Assembly: GCA_022606425.2 (NCBI GenBank)
Contig: JAHDVF020000136.1
Span: 992,001-1,056,000, forward strand
Source: Lepidostoma basale
Taxonomy: Eukaryota; Arthropoda; Insecta; Trichoptera; Lepidostomatidae
Length of the DNA: 64,000 bases
Direction of reading: 5' to 3'
Shown: in pieces, positions 48,001 through 50,784 of the stretch
Numbering within the stretch: position 1 is the first letter of the stretch
Layout: each line of letters opens with the position of its first letter
Notes under the pieces: model-generated
Told to the model about the DNA's origin: nothing
The model's database searches: none
Seen by the model: the letters and a program-made list of their open reading frames with translations, nothing else
Made by a program: the position numbers and the translations under genes

Positions 48001-49846
48001 ACTTGTAGTCTGCAAGTAAGATAGCGTCATCCGCATACTGACACTCCGCTCATTTTGGCACCTACATCCAACCCTTTCAGCTCTTTCATACACTTGTCTA
48101 TATACAGATTACATAACTATGGGGACATTACCCTGTTTGAAACCTTTATTGATATTAAACCAGGCTGTAAGATCCCCATTTACTCTGACACCATAGCTCT
48201 CCGTGTATAGCGACTTAATTTACGTGATTAGTTTTGTATTCATTCCACATTCTGATAATATTTTCCTCAACTTCTTCTTCTTTTGTGCCGTGTCAGGTCC
48301 ACCAACGTTGGCGATCACTGCTGCAGAGGCATCTCTGTCCTGCGCCACTTGGAACAGGTTCTGGATTCTGGTCATTCCTGTCAAATCTTTTATATACAGG
48401 ACAACTGCTTTATACCAACTCGACATCCCTCTACTTTACCGATTAATATCAGTCGAAAAAGGTGGTATTTTTCTCCCATTAGTGCATGACCCAAATATGA
48501 GACCTTTTTAACTTTCACACTCGAAAACAGCTCTTTATTGTCTCGGCCTCTCTGTAGTACGTCTGCATTACTGACCCTTTCGGTCCACGGTATAATAATA
48601 TTATAATACATACAGATATAATACATCAGTGTTTCTTATCATATCGGTCCAAGATATTCTTAACATTCTACATCCACATTTCAAATGCTTCAAGGCGTTT
48701 TCTTATATTAACTTAAAGAGTCTACAATAGGCGCCTGCAGAAAATTTTCTAGGGGGGGGCAAAATATTTTTAGTAATGTCTTAATGTGGTTTTAATTTAC
48801 TGTAGCGTATTTGTATGGTGAACGAACGGACAGGACACTGTAGTAATAAAGGGTATACTGTAGCAACATTTTTTTTATTAATACAATACTCGTATATGTA
48901 TATAACATTATTTGACTATTTTCAAGTTAAGTAATGGGGCAAGTGTCCCGCCTTGCCCCCCCCCCCCCCCTGCGAGCGCCCATGGAGTCTACGCCTCTAC
49001 ACCGTAATTTTTTTTTTGAAAAGGAACATAGAAGTTCCCGCCACATACCCGAGGCTGTTATAGGGCGTAGCGGCGCCCTTTTATCAGCCTCGCTCGTATA
49101 CTCCCTGGGCCTGTCCCCTGTCCATCCGGGACTTACATTTAAATACGGCAACAACAAGGGGGTGCCAGACCACATTTAATCTACTCAATCGTACTTCTAT
49201 GCTCCGCTGTACTTTATTGAATAAATAAACATAATATATAATACATGAACATTTTAAGAACATTATATAAAAGATAAAAATAATGATACGCCACAGGAAT
49301 ATACAGCGGGAAGAACAGGAGAGGCAGAGGAGACAAATGCGGGATGGGAAAAAAAAATGTGGAGTACAGTTTTTGGCATGTAGGACAAAGGATGAGGTTT
49401 AGGAAGCATTTCATAATATTAAATAAATAAATAAAACCACTGCACAAATTATTATTATGGCCAAGAGGGAGAGGAACGAGGCCCGTCACAGAGGGGCAAC
49501 CTCCCTCTCCCAGCCGGAAAACATTGCACCCTCAGAGGGCAAGAAACAGCACCGTACACACCTACACCGTAAAGTAAGACCGACTATACGTAGCATTAAA
49601 AAGAATAATAAAGATATATTTCTTACGTTTTACAGCCCATCTCTCTTGATGATCCACAGCCGCGGTGGTATTGATCAGCTGCAGATGACACTGCGAGCCT
49701 AGCTCCAGCTTCTCCGCCATCCACCCCAGGCCATAGAACACCGAGCTGGTCTCCAGCCTGATATCCTCGCACAACCCACTGTCCAGAAACATTGCCAACA
49801 TGGCCACAAACGTAAGCACTTTCATGATAGAATGGTTTTTAAACAT
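12822..49846 (-). CDS. NRF-6-like multi-pass acyltransferase gene (13 coding exons, overview)
   Basis: I assembled this gene by joining 13 reading-frame blocks at splice sites whose phases all agree. Exons: 49627-49846, 45796-46028, 42541-42734, 40149-40300, 38904-39069, 37636-37791, 36722-36832, 33393-33641, 27203-27298, 19289-19418, 17361-17535, 15186-15328 and 12822-13013. The product is about 738 aa: signal peptide (about residues 8-27), a cysteine-containing N-terminal NRF domain (about 40-200), a membrane segment near 220, and a multi-pass acyltransferase_3 domain from about 315 to 700. Motifs typical of the family include HWINE, the exon 6 ISHSF, a WWTNLLYINN block with MCMTWTYYLAN, and a late LCIEMPCDKL. 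Family members are membrane proteins named after the C. elegans fluoxetine-resistance gene nrf-6; an acyl-transfer substrate is not established. The length fits a complete member. No internal stop or frameshift was seen, so the gene looks functional. The ortholog cannot be named from sequence alone. Confidence 0.93.
13079..13240 (-). mobile_element. decayed RTE-A remnant
   Basis: Weak similarity to the minus-strand RTE-A 3' region (GGCAGAGAG..., ATTCATACAGCGTATCATG). Low confidence because of heavy decay. Confidence 0.4.
13240..13480. repeat. dispersed GC-richer repeat GR-1
   Basis: Shares ACCCGAAGCTGTTATAGGCG, ACTCCCTAGGCC and CATGCGGGACTTAC blocks with 49030-49200 and, partly, 37230-37375. 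Class not recognised. Confidence 0.6.
13690..14150 (+). mobile_element. LINE-E ORF C-terminus with one nonsense codon
   Basis: One frame encodes KTYVWSVLMYGCETWCLSER, LLGISWRHHI, GRPRREYLEDLL and ADFKRAAQDREEWKR. It is broken only by TGA at 13911-13913, where related LINEs have Trp. Ends TGA then GATTGAAACC. Related pieces at 34625-34740 and 47393-47581. Confidence 0.85.
14638..15173 (+). mobile_element. LINE-C ORF C-terminus
   Basis: RT thumb and C-terminal region (AAFNKMRTFFCNDNLNLKLR, CYIRSVLLYGCETW, KVSYLGHVLRREKYHF, FQVAQDRDAFAAVIANVGG) spread over frames by stops and a shift. Ends in GAAAGAAGAAG about 12 bases from the exon 12 donor. Confidence 0.8.
15186..15328 (-). CDS. NRF-6-like exon 12
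   Basis: Encodes residues 628-675 (LSQPLWVPLSQLTFWAYLIN, then PIVTYTVGAY). Acceptor TTTTCAG|GTATC, donor GTT|GTGAGTAT; phase 1 in and phase 0 out. The 3' tail of a LINE-C copy lies about 12 bases into the downstream intron. Confidence 0.94.
15413..16447 (-). mobile_element. mariner-like derivative, second copy, carrying a nested hAT element
   Basis: Same deletion derivative as 4975-5478, with terminal TAAAGGTATAC and CCTCTAAAAA and the transposase N-terminal region at 16080-16340. It is split at its left end by 15430-15955. Confidence 0.75.
15430..15955. mobile_element. hAT-like non-autonomous element (526 bp)
   Basis: Ends CAGAGGTTCCCAAAC and CAGTGATTCCCAAAG are hAT-type. Flanks AGGTATAC (15422-15429) and AAGTATAC (15956-15963) make an 8-bp target duplication with one mismatch. 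Interior contains inverted GTAGACCCC-type blocks. A related end is at 22209. Confidence 0.85.
16505..16850. repeat. HH3-related hammerhead pair with an HH1 element between the halves
   Basis: Antisense half at 16520-16555 (GAAAUAGCUGUC, then GCGACAG on minus), sense half at 16765-16830. The outer helix I UUGAUU/AAUCAA links the half strands. The middle (16618-16740) is an HH1 copy. Confidence 0.65.
16772..16812 (+). ncRNA. hammerhead ribozyme candidate, intron 11 (antisense to gene)
   Basis: CUGACGA at 16772-16778, extra U at 16779, helix II GCUAAC (16780-16785) with loop AUCG and GUUAGC (16790-16795), GAAA at 16796-16799. Then C-AGCU-A-UC, with expected cleavage after C16807. Helix III is weakened by a C-A mismatch, so activity is uncertain. 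Confidence 0.6.
16940..17110. repeat. hairpin repeat HP-1
   Basis: GTCAGTGGGGCAGTA and TACTGCCTCACTGAC are inverted around a short spacer. A second copy of the same hairpin is at 52800-52880. Confidence 0.6.
17361..17535 (-). CDS. NRF-6-like exon 11
   Basis: Encodes residues 570-628 (KYVSLMWVAMISIGVY, SLSRNLWALMVGWVVLAC, TGHGG). The SRNLWALMVGW block with the following TGHGG is diagnostic of the family. Acceptor TTTTCAG|AAATATG, donor GGAG|GTATGT; phase 0 in and phase 1 out. Confidence 0.95.
17750..18082 (+). mobile_element. LINE-B fragment joined to RTE-A
   Basis: Encodes RIYKTCVRPIMTYEIECRAD and, in another frame, KTLRYISGKTLQERIRNTRI to GRRPPSRP, then switches abruptly to RTE-A sequence in the same orientation. 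Confidence 0.8.
18083..18895 (+). mobile_element. RTE-A LINE, 5' truncated
   Basis: Starts at CTGGTGAATTGTATGTATGA in the RT region and continues to AYPFGETA. The stop at GETA is altered to CGA, followed by (TTAG)7. One nonsense change at 18466-18468 (GAA to TAA before MRSLRRM) and one lost Ser codon in the KGSLRWFGHM motif. Confidence 0.9.
19222..19288 (+). mobile_element. LINE-C fragment abutting exon 10
   Basis: About 65 bases align at roughly 90% to 14638-14703 (GAATTGAAGTT, GAGCTGCATTTAATAAAA, TTTGCAACGATAATCTTA). Homology stops at the exon 10 splice donor. Confidence 0.8.
19289..19418 (-). CDS. NRF-6-like exon 10
   Basis: Encodes residues 526-569, containing FYYTPWMRIGPYIIGTGYGY, a strongly conserved family block. 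Acceptor CTTTTCCAG|CGTAG, donor GACTCG|GTAAGA; phase 2 in and phase 0 out. The sequence right after the donor is LINE-C-derived (19222-19288). Confidence 0.94.
19690..20175 (+). mobile_element. LINE-B 3' region
   Basis: Open piece 19750-19995 encodes ATAVAGCLRDTIWRNKYMLT, VRPIMTYGTEVRAD and AEMRTLRSIAGKT, then shifts frame. It ends with CGACCTAAACTAAGAGGAAG and an AAGAAG tail. Confidence 0.8.
20399..20766. mobile_element. TIR-1 element, second copy
   Basis: Same inverted ends as 6855-7248. The plus frame 20382-20735 crosses it and encodes a lysine-rich 117-aa product; the homologous interior of the first copy is broken by stops. Confidence 0.8.
20785..20880 (-). mobile_element. jockey-like LINE fragment
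   Basis: Minus strand resembles the C-terminal block near LVTPVGRAISLLN and SEIDVF of 461-1204. Confidence 0.5.
21086..21252 (-). mobile_element. SINE-like element R3S with an RTE-A 3' end
   Basis: On the minus strand, a unique ~100-bp head (GATGCCTATTGGTGGCGATG, then GGAGTGCCGCATCACT) joins the last ~70 bases of RTE-A, including its C-terminal hairpin, stop and TTAG tail. The same junction occurs at 32974-33183 and 45462-45575. Confidence 0.8.
21340..21640 (-). mobile_element. LINE-B fragment
   Basis: Minus strand carries the ERDSETRN..IRNI.NVEDVVRWG-like region and a GAAGAAGAAG tail at 21352-21366. Decayed. Confidence 0.6.
21690..21850. repeat. hammerhead-like pair, family HH6
   Basis: Antisense half: CUGAACA, UAUGCUAUAGCC, GAAACAUGUC on minus at 21712-21752. 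Sense half: CCAACC-GAAACAUGUC at 21790-21810. G8 is C in the better half, so probably inactive. Confidence 0.5.
22209..22335. mobile_element. hAT-like element, left end
   Basis: Begins CAGTGGTTCCCAAAGTGGTC, matching the end of 15430-15955; the rest is decayed. Confidence 0.6.
22340..23230. other. no gene recognised
   Basis: AT-rich intronic DNA of intron 9. The minus frame 22822-23115 shows no domain. Confidence 0.4.
23235..23560 (-). mobile_element. decayed LINE ORF fragment
   Basis: Minus strand reads in pieces as a LINE C-terminal region (KTIIRPIFTCNCKAWSITQR, FEWKILRNNVRHTLENG). Family not assigned. Confidence 0.55.
23985..24492 (-). mobile_element. LINE-B 3' region
   Basis: Open minus frame with PTKRQPWLAACATPYGGKHM, VRIYKTCVRPIMTYGIEVRA and ETTWTAWKIQELRKLLKMKT, ending RPKLRERRRRNK over the AAGAAGAAG tail at about 23970-23990. 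Related to 19690-20175. Confidence 0.85.
24493..24895 (+). repeat. GC-richer LINE-like 3' region with AAG tail
   Basis: Ends TATAAGAAGAAGAATAAG. Composition and tail resemble LINE 3' regions, but no protein family was recognised. Confidence 0.35.
25216..25262 (+). ncRNA. hammerhead ribozyme candidate HH7, intron 9 (antisense to gene)
   Basis: CUGAAGA 25223-25229, extra U 25230, perfect helix II GGAGG/CCUCC (25231-25235, 25239-25243), GAAA 25244-25247, then G-AUGUC with expected cleavage after 25253. The usual C after GAAA is G. Same family as 62863-62903. Confidence 0.65.
25550..25600 (-). repeat. hAT-like MITE fragment
   Basis: Shares GAACCTCTGTAAGCCAGAAG with 3655-3735. Confidence 0.55.
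25601..25915. other. no gene recognised
   Basis: AT-rich intron 9 DNA. Confidence 0.35.
25920..26115. repeat. HH2 hammerhead-like element
   Basis: CTTTATTTTGACGGCGACAG and CTGTCGAAATAAAGATAAAA arms around a deleted centre. Right flank carries the family ATCGTTTTTTTAAATTATTA arm. Confidence 0.6.
26340..26700. mobile_element. rearranged RTE-A pieces
   Basis: Plus-strand piece 26342-26537 (RRMCGYSVYDRVSNENI) and minus-strand piece 26620-26700, both truncated. Confidence 0.7.
26785..27105. mobile_element. two RTE-A ends in opposite orientation
   Basis: A 50-base minus-strand 3' end (26785-26835, with TTAG tail) abuts a plus-strand piece (26834-27105, frame 26847-27083 ending AYPFGETA, TTAG tail). 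Confidence 0.8.
27203..27298 (-). CDS. NRF-6-like exon 9: transmembrane helix
   Basis: A 96-base exon for residues 494-526, mainly a hydrophobic helix (SLMLAILVGSIITIAVTTYI). Acceptor TTTTTTCAG|ATATTTC, donor CCTTA|GTAAGA. Both junctions fall in codons (Lys and Tyr) that only read through if this exon is included. Confidence 0.9.
27592..27825 (+). mobile_element. RTE-A 3' fragment
   Basis: GRPRKTWHDQINQ-type region with decay, ending CCCCTGCGGGGAAACGGCGT. Confidence 0.75.
27965..28125. repeat. HH4 hammerhead-like element
   Basis: Minus strand: UUGAAGA, U, GGUGG, then CAAAACAUGUC. Helix I is a perfect 10-bp GUUUAUUUUU/AAAAAUAAAC. The GAAAC box is CAAAAC here. Confidence 0.6.
28133..28388 (+). 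mobile_element. tRNA-derived SINE with 9-bp target duplication
   Basis: tRNA-like head (AGTCGAGTGGTAAGTGC as box A, GGTTCGATTCTC as box B), a body with TTTACATCGATTTGG and an AATAATAAT tail. TAAAAATAT at 28124-28132 and 28389-28397 flanks it. Not a real tRNA gene. Confidence 0.85.
28485..28785 (+). mobile_element. decayed RTE-A 3' region
   Basis: Recognisable LRWFGHIE and GRPRKSWHDQL-type segments with frameshifts. Confidence 0.65.
28790..29340. other. no gene recognised
   Basis: AT-rich intron 8 DNA. Confidence 0.4.
29346..29895 (-). mobile_element. RTE-A LINE 3' region
   Basis: Minus-strand copy with TTAG tail at 29350-29366 and the usual C-terminal region. Several deletions. Confidence 0.85.
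29930..30115 (+). repeat. HH4 hammerhead element, sense half
   Basis: CUGAUGA at 29981-29987, an AGG...CCU helix, GAAAC at 30003-30007, AAGUC, then GAGAAAAAUAAACUC as helix I strand. Extra UC before GAAAC makes the fold less regular than in HH7 or HH3. Confidence 0.55.
30185..30270 (+). mobile_element. LINE-C 3' end fragment
   Basis: Encodes AQDREEFTRVIANVGG and ends in AAGAAGAAG. Confidence 0.65.
30370..30460 (+). repeat. HH1 fragment
   Basis: UUGAUAAUGCCUUAGCAAGG followed by CAAAACGUAUC. Confidence 0.5.
30644..31225. repeat. 9-bp minisatellite of about 580 bp
   Basis: Tandem ATGAAATAA-type units with drift (GAAACAAAT variants at the right). The 9-bp period keeps all minus frames open for 74-180 codons as Phe/Ile/His/Leu-rich repeats, which are not genes. 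Confidence 0.95.
31230..31810. other. no gene recognised
   Basis: AT-rich intron 8 DNA. Confidence 0.4.
31815..32240 (-). mobile_element. CR1/L2-like LINE C-terminus
   Basis: Minus strand encodes NFADRAFGIEGPAAWNRLP preceded by HKLLVPRLQRA and followed by a KMSFL-like end, the standard C-terminal block of CR1/L2-type elements. Confidence 0.7.
32392..32645. mobile_element. hAT-like MITE with perfect 8-bp target duplication
   Basis: Long inverted repeats (CAGTGGCGGTACTCCCATAG at both ends) and AATGAGAG at 32384-32391 and 32646-32653. Second copy 42994-43223. Confidence 0.9.
32759..32975 (+). repeat. HH2 element, left member of a direct duplication
   Basis: CUGUCGA, U, ACCAG...CCUGGC, then GAAUCUGGUUGC; core decayed. 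The same segment recurs at 33183-33376. Confidence 0.65.
32974..33183 (-). mobile_element. SINE-like R3S element with long TTAG tail
   Basis: RTE-A-derived 3' end joined to the R3S head; tail of about 12 TTAG units at 32976-33024. Sits between the two HH2 copies. Confidence 0.8.
33183..33376 (+). repeat. HH2 element, right member of the duplication
   Basis: CUGUAGA, U, GCCAG...CUGGC, GAAACUGGUUGC, GAAAUAAAC. Ends about 15 bases from the exon 8 donor. Confidence 0.65.
33393..33641 (-). CDS. NRF-6-like exon 8: central acyltransferase_3 block
   Basis: Encodes residues 411-494 and is the most recognisable exon: ITPSYMYALGM, then WWTNLLYINNMYP, then MCMTWTYYLANEMQFFII. These are the core helices and loops of the acyltransferase_3 domain in NRF-6-like proteins. 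Acceptor TTGACAG|GATAACG, donor AAGAA|GTAAGA; 249 bases. Confidence 0.95.
33835..34070 (-). mobile_element. RTE-A 3' fragment
   Basis: Minus frame 34061-33852 (GRPRKTWHDQINQLLKGGHI, ending AYPSGEMA). Confidence 0.85.
34075..34330 (+). mobile_element. jockey-like fragment followed by a SINE 3' end
   Basis: 34075-34200 resembles the jockey-like C-terminus; 34250-34335 is the SINE body end (TTTACATCGATTTGGC, then AATAATAAT tail). Confidence 0.55.
34372..34578 (+). mobile_element. RTE-A 3' fragment
   Basis: GRPRKTWHDQINQILNVGQV-like region to the TTAG tail, with small deletions. Confidence 0.8.
34625..34740 (+). mobile_element. LINE-E 3' end
   Basis: VDVRCSSYADFKRAAQDREE-like end followed by GATTGAAACTTTCTAAC. 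Confidence 0.75.
34741..35200. other. no gene recognised
   Basis: AT-rich intron 7 DNA. Confidence 0.4.
35325..35427 (+). mobile_element. tRNA-derived SINE head
   Basis: TAGTGGCAGAGCGGTGGA and GAGTTCGATTCCCGGCGAG match box A/box B of the family at 28133. Confidence 0.75.
35489..35728. mobile_element. hAT-like MITE (240 bp) inside RTE-A
   Basis: Ends TAAGGGTGTCAAACTC and CAGGGGCGTCAAACTC, a known hAT-type terminus. Flanks ATGTAAGC and ATGTTAAC form an imperfect 8-bp duplication. Confidence 0.75.
36085..36205 (+). mobile_element. RTE-A 3' remnant
   Basis: Ends CACCTTCGGGGAAACGGCGT then TGATGG. Confidence 0.6.
36410..36706 (+). mobile_element. RTE-A 3' region near exon 7
   Basis: ATGTATGATAGAATACC to GGAGAAACGGCGTGATGGG and two TTAG units, ending about 15 bases before the exon 7 donor (opposite strand). 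Confidence 0.75.
36722..36832 (-). CDS. NRF-6-like exon 7
   Basis: Encodes residues 374-411 (SGFLMATGFFKTKED and LMGVLKRFFR). Acceptor GTTCTAG|TGGG, donor TTCAG|GTATTT; 111 bases, phase 2 on both sides. An RTE-A copy on the opposite strand ends within about 15 bases of the donor. Confidence 0.92.
36855..37115. repeat. HH2 inverted pair
   Basis: Antisense half at 36955-37005 and sense half at 37010-37075 (AUCGAUGCCAG...CUGGUGAAAUAUGUC). Arms include TAATCTAATGATTTTACTGA. Cores decayed. Confidence 0.65.
37230..37375. repeat. GR-1 repeat, partial
   Basis: Blocks similar to 13240-13480 (AGCGGC..., TAGACCCGTGTCCCATCCAAG). Confidence 0.45.
37636..37791 (-). CDS. NRF-6-like exon 6: acyltransferase_3 start, ends at a GC donor
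   Basis: Encodes residues 322-374. It contains MISHSF, where the His is well conserved near the start of acyltransferase_3 proteins, and ends in SSYTTDAFFCM. The exon is followed by AG|GCAAGT, the strong consensus of GC-AG introns. Splicing there to exon 7 restores the family motif FFCMSGFL in frame. Confidence 0.91.
38190..38485 (+). mobile_element. CR1/L2-like LINE C-terminus
   Basis: Reads RAYKACFYDRAFSVAGPLAW, then FKKHLKTALFGQSF and a stop. Classic end of a CR1/L2-type ORF2. Confidence 0.75.
38904..39069 (-). CDS. NRF-6-like exon 5: loop and entry to acyltransferase_3 domain
   Basis: Encodes residues 267-322. A hydrophilic loop leads into SIYSNSQSLFTM and then PICGLR, the block that precedes the acyltransferase_3 domain in this family. 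Acceptor TTTTTTTAG|GTCACG, donor CTGAG|GTATGT; phase 1 in and phase 2 out. Confidence 0.92.
39240..39810. repeat. head-to-head hammerhead pair, family HH8, with ~350-bp spacer
   Basis: Antisense half at 39305-39350 (good core), sense half at 39695-39730 (three bases missing from the core). Outer arms with ACAACACTT are inverted. Confidence 0.65.
39305..39350 (-). ncRNA. hammerhead ribozyme candidate in intron 4, sense with the NRF-6-like gene
   Basis: CUGAAGA at 39342-39336, extra A 39335, helix II GGAC (39334-39331), loop UGGUU, GUCC (39325-39322), GAAAC 39321-39317, then AUAUC with expected cleavage after 39312. Helix I pairing near the core is weak. Confidence 0.55.
39950..40080 (-). repeat. 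hammerhead-like half element related to HH5
   Basis: Minus strand: AAAGA, A, GGAUGAG...CACUC, GAAACAUGUA. Core lacks the CUG. Confidence 0.45.
40149..40300 (-). CDS. NRF-6-like exon 4: first transmembrane helix
   Basis: Encodes residues 216-267. It opens with the hydrophobic run VSIIVVLLVIYGTW, a membrane helix, then an Asn-rich hydrophilic loop. Acceptor TTTCAG|GATGG, donor AACG|GTGAGA; 152 bases, phase 2 in and phase 1 out. Confidence 0.92.
40377..40848. mobile_element. foldback element FB-1 (~470 bp)
   Basis: Inverted arms of about 150 bp: 40440-40600 and 40690-40842, with blocks TAATTGTATCTCAATAGAGA, GGACTTATGACCTGTCATTG and AAGCGATCGCTT. Other copies: 7890-8050, 42045-42480, 59222-59830. 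Confidence 0.8.
40855..41008. repeat. HH1 element
   Basis: ACGTTTTCTAGATGTTTTATTA and complement around ATATGTTTTGCTTTGCTAAG (antisense half). Short, complete arms. Confidence 0.6.
41030..41760 (-). mobile_element. RTE-A-related copy in two parts
   Basis: 41030-41205 (3' end, TTAG tail at 41024-41045) and 41385-41760 (VAMIMYGSEAWSWQ-type frame), separated by 180 bp of unrelated DNA. Confidence 0.75.
41775..42015. repeat. HH3 head-to-head hammerhead pair
   Basis: Arms ACACAGTTATAATATTACA and complement enclose an intact antisense half (41835-41890) and a mutated sense half (41915-41965: CUGAUGA, U, GCC...GGC, but GAUAC for GAAAC). Confidence 0.75.
41835..41890 (-). ncRNA. hammerhead ribozyme in intron 3, sense with the NRF-6-like gene
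   Basis: CUGAUGA at 41876-41870, extra U 41869, helix II GCCA (41868-41865), loop ACA, UGGC (41861-41858), GAAA 41857-41854. Then the 8-nt palindrome ACAGCUGU and C17 at 41846; expected cleavage between 41846 and 41845. Helix I CGC/GCG closes the core, and an outer UUUAUU/AAUAAA helix can form. All core bases except the extra U match the type I consensus. Confidence 0.75.
42045..42480. mobile_element. FB-1 foldback element, partial
   Basis: Left arm start at 42045-42125 and right arm at 42360-42478; the middle differs from 40377-40848. Confidence 0.65.
42541..42734 (-). CDS. NRF-6-like exon 3: end of NRF domain
   Basis: Encodes residues 152-216, starting TKVSLGLCLPSVCTESEV, the second cysteine-containing block of the NRF domain, followed by a linker and the start of the first membrane segment (PISVIF). 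Acceptor ATTCACCAG, donor TTCAT|GTGAGT, phase 0 in and phase 2 out. Joins exon 4 through a split Met codon. Confidence 0.93.
42830..43385 (-). mobile_element. LINE 3' region (RTE type common in insects) split by a MITE
   Basis: GGTCCACTGCTGGACATAGG is the reverse of a very common insect LINE 3' motif, next to a (CTT)n/GAAGAA tail. Continuation at 43224-43385 (GGGTCATGTGGCGAGACAGA on minus). Confidence 0.7.
42994..43223. mobile_element. hAT-like MITE, second copy
   Basis: Same inverted ends and interior as 32392-32645. Target duplication not clear here. Confidence 0.8.
43400..43742. other. no gene recognised
   Basis: AT-rich intron 2 DNA with a short (TTTTCA)n run near 43605. Confidence 0.35.
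43743..44215 (-). mobile_element. jockey-like LINE C-terminus
   Basis: Minus frame 44138-43743: MVERVQKKFLRFLYLRERGY, FVPDNYLRQRQHRLFYLPRC. Related to 461-1204, with the same domain order. Confidence 0.85.
44438..45110 (-). mobile_element. RTE-A-related copy
   Basis: TTAG tail at 44438-44455, then C-terminal and RT-side segments on minus. Many indels. Confidence 0.75.
45135..45420 (+). mobile_element. LINE ORF C-terminus, family unassigned
   Basis: Frame with YHLPNARTKTGQSTILNNGL, KLYNELPKDTRSLTT, FKKYLIHYI, a pattern seen at the end of jockey/CR1-type ORF2 proteins. Confidence 0.65.
45462..45575 (+). mobile_element. SINE-like R3S element, third copy
   Basis: AACGCGTCTCTCGCG and GGAGTGCCGCATCG head joined to the RTE-A 3' end and TTAG tail. 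5' part truncated. Confidence 0.8.
45796..46028 (-). CDS. NRF-6-like exon 2: NRF domain core
   Basis: Encodes residues 74-151. The stretch LDASGLPSSGLHWGNTFWLG followed by SRDQC is a typical NRF-domain signature (soluble extracellular region with conserved cysteine), and the exon ends in HWINE. Acceptor TTTTTCAG, donor AATGAG|GTATTG; 233 bases, phase 1 in and phase 0 out. G+C content is clearly higher than the flanking introns. Confidence 0.93.
46390..46690. mobile_element. LINE pieces in opposite orientation
   Basis: Plus 46390-46590 ends with LRKKS over GAGGAAGAAGAG. Minus 46690-46600 encodes LLLYRCETWKSTADVIEKLQ, an RT-downstream motif. Confidence 0.55.
46990..48275 (-). mobile_element. 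RTE-A copy with several interruptions
   Basis: Segments 46995-47248, 47345-47392, 47582-47960 and 47985-48275 follow RTE-A order on the minus strand up to the RT domain. Old and full of indels. Confidence 0.75.
47393..47581 (+). mobile_element. LINE-E insertion with 9-bp target duplication
   Basis: 3' end of LINE-E (GRPRREYQEDLLVDVRCSSY). ATTTGTATT at 47384-47392 and 47582-47590 flanks it inside RTE-A. Confidence 0.8.
48282..48640 (-). mobile_element. LINE-C 3' region
   Basis: Minus frames: IPWTERVSNADVLQRGRDNK, VKKVSYLGHALMGEKYHLFR, NLFQVAQDRDASAAVIANVG, tail of AAGAAGAAG next to RTE-A. Confidence 0.8.
48722..48985. mobile_element. candidate non-autonomous DNA element
   Basis: Ends TAGGCGCCTGCAGA and TGGGCGCTCGCAGG are inverted and followed by G/C runs (GGGGGGGGCAA and CTTGCCCC...). 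Confidence 0.5.
49010..49200. repeat. GR-1 repeat
   Basis: Shares GAGGCTGTTATAGGGCGTAG-type and CATCCGGGACTTACATTTAA blocks with 13240-13480. Confidence 0.6.
49627..49846 (-). CDS. NRF-6-like exon 1: signal peptide and start of NRF domain
   Basis: Two in-frame ATGs are possible, at 49846 and 49825. The second gives a textbook signal peptide beginning MKVLTFVAMLAMF and ending near SGLCED. The codon just before 49846 is GTG, and an in-frame TAA lies about 30 bases upstream, so the coding sequence begins here. The exon ends at residue 74 in phase 1 with donor AAAAC|GTAAGA. No convincing promoter was identified upstream. Confidence 0.9.
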
Positions 49847-49984
49847 CACCGCACTCTTTGTATAAATAATGTTTGTTTATAATAACGTTAATATTTTACA
49901 TGTTTTTATTCTGGATCTGAAATATAAAAAAAAAATTAACCTGGGCCTTAAATTTAAGGAGTTAATATTCTTAAATAAATTCCA

Positions 49985-50760
49985 TGAGCTAAACACTTTT
50001 CTAGAATATTTATTGTTTCTTGAACAACGGTGTAAAACCCCATATTAAAACATCAATAAGAATATAAACGTCTGTTTTCTAGAAGTTTTATTATAATTTA
50101 TGGGAATGACATGTTTAGCCTTTCTAAGTCATTAACAAACGTAGGTTTATCGTCTAAGTCTGGAATATTCTAAGATATTCGCTATATTTGATAATGCCTA
50201 AGAGAGGCGAAACATTACCCTTATGTATGGAAGCGAAGCATGGAACTGGCAAAAGAAGGATGAAATGAGATCTCTTAGACAAATGTGTGGATACTCTGTG
50301 TATGATATGGAGTCGAAAGAAAATAAAATAATTGAATGCGGTGCGAATGATGGCGTTATGAACAAAATAATGAAAGGACCATTAAGATGGAAGGAATGAA
50401 TGAAGAAAGAATGGTAAAAAAATTATATGTAAAGATGTAAATGGAACCTGAAATAGGGGAAGACTGCGGAAAACGTGGCACGATCAAACAAATTAAATAT
50501 TGAATGTCGGCCATGTGAAGAGTCAGAGAAATCGGCGGGCGTGCATGACACGATATATGAATATTGAGAAAGCGAGAGAAATTTGTCAGAAAAGAAAAGT
50601 GTGACAGTCCATTCTTTCTGCCTACCCCTTCGGGGAGACGGCGTGATAGTTAGTAAGTTAGTTAGTTAGAGGCGAAACATGCCATACCCATTTACTATAT
50701 TAAAACTTCTAGAGAACATACGTTTTCGTTAATTAATTAATTATTTAATATGAAGTTTAG
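49985..50760. repeat. HH1 element interrupted by RTE-A
   Basis: Left arm 49985-50125; the sense half starts at about 50185 and is split in its GAAACAU box by the RTE-A insert, resuming at 50681-50760. Confidence 0.75.
50216..50668 (+). mobile_element. RTE-A insertion with 12-bp target duplication
   Basis: Starts ACCCTTATGTATGGAAG, ends in a TTAG tail. GAGGCGAAACAT at 50204-50215 and 50669-50680 flanks it. Several internal deletions. Confidence 0.85.
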
Positions 50761-50784
50761 CATCATTTGGATATACTCGTACAC

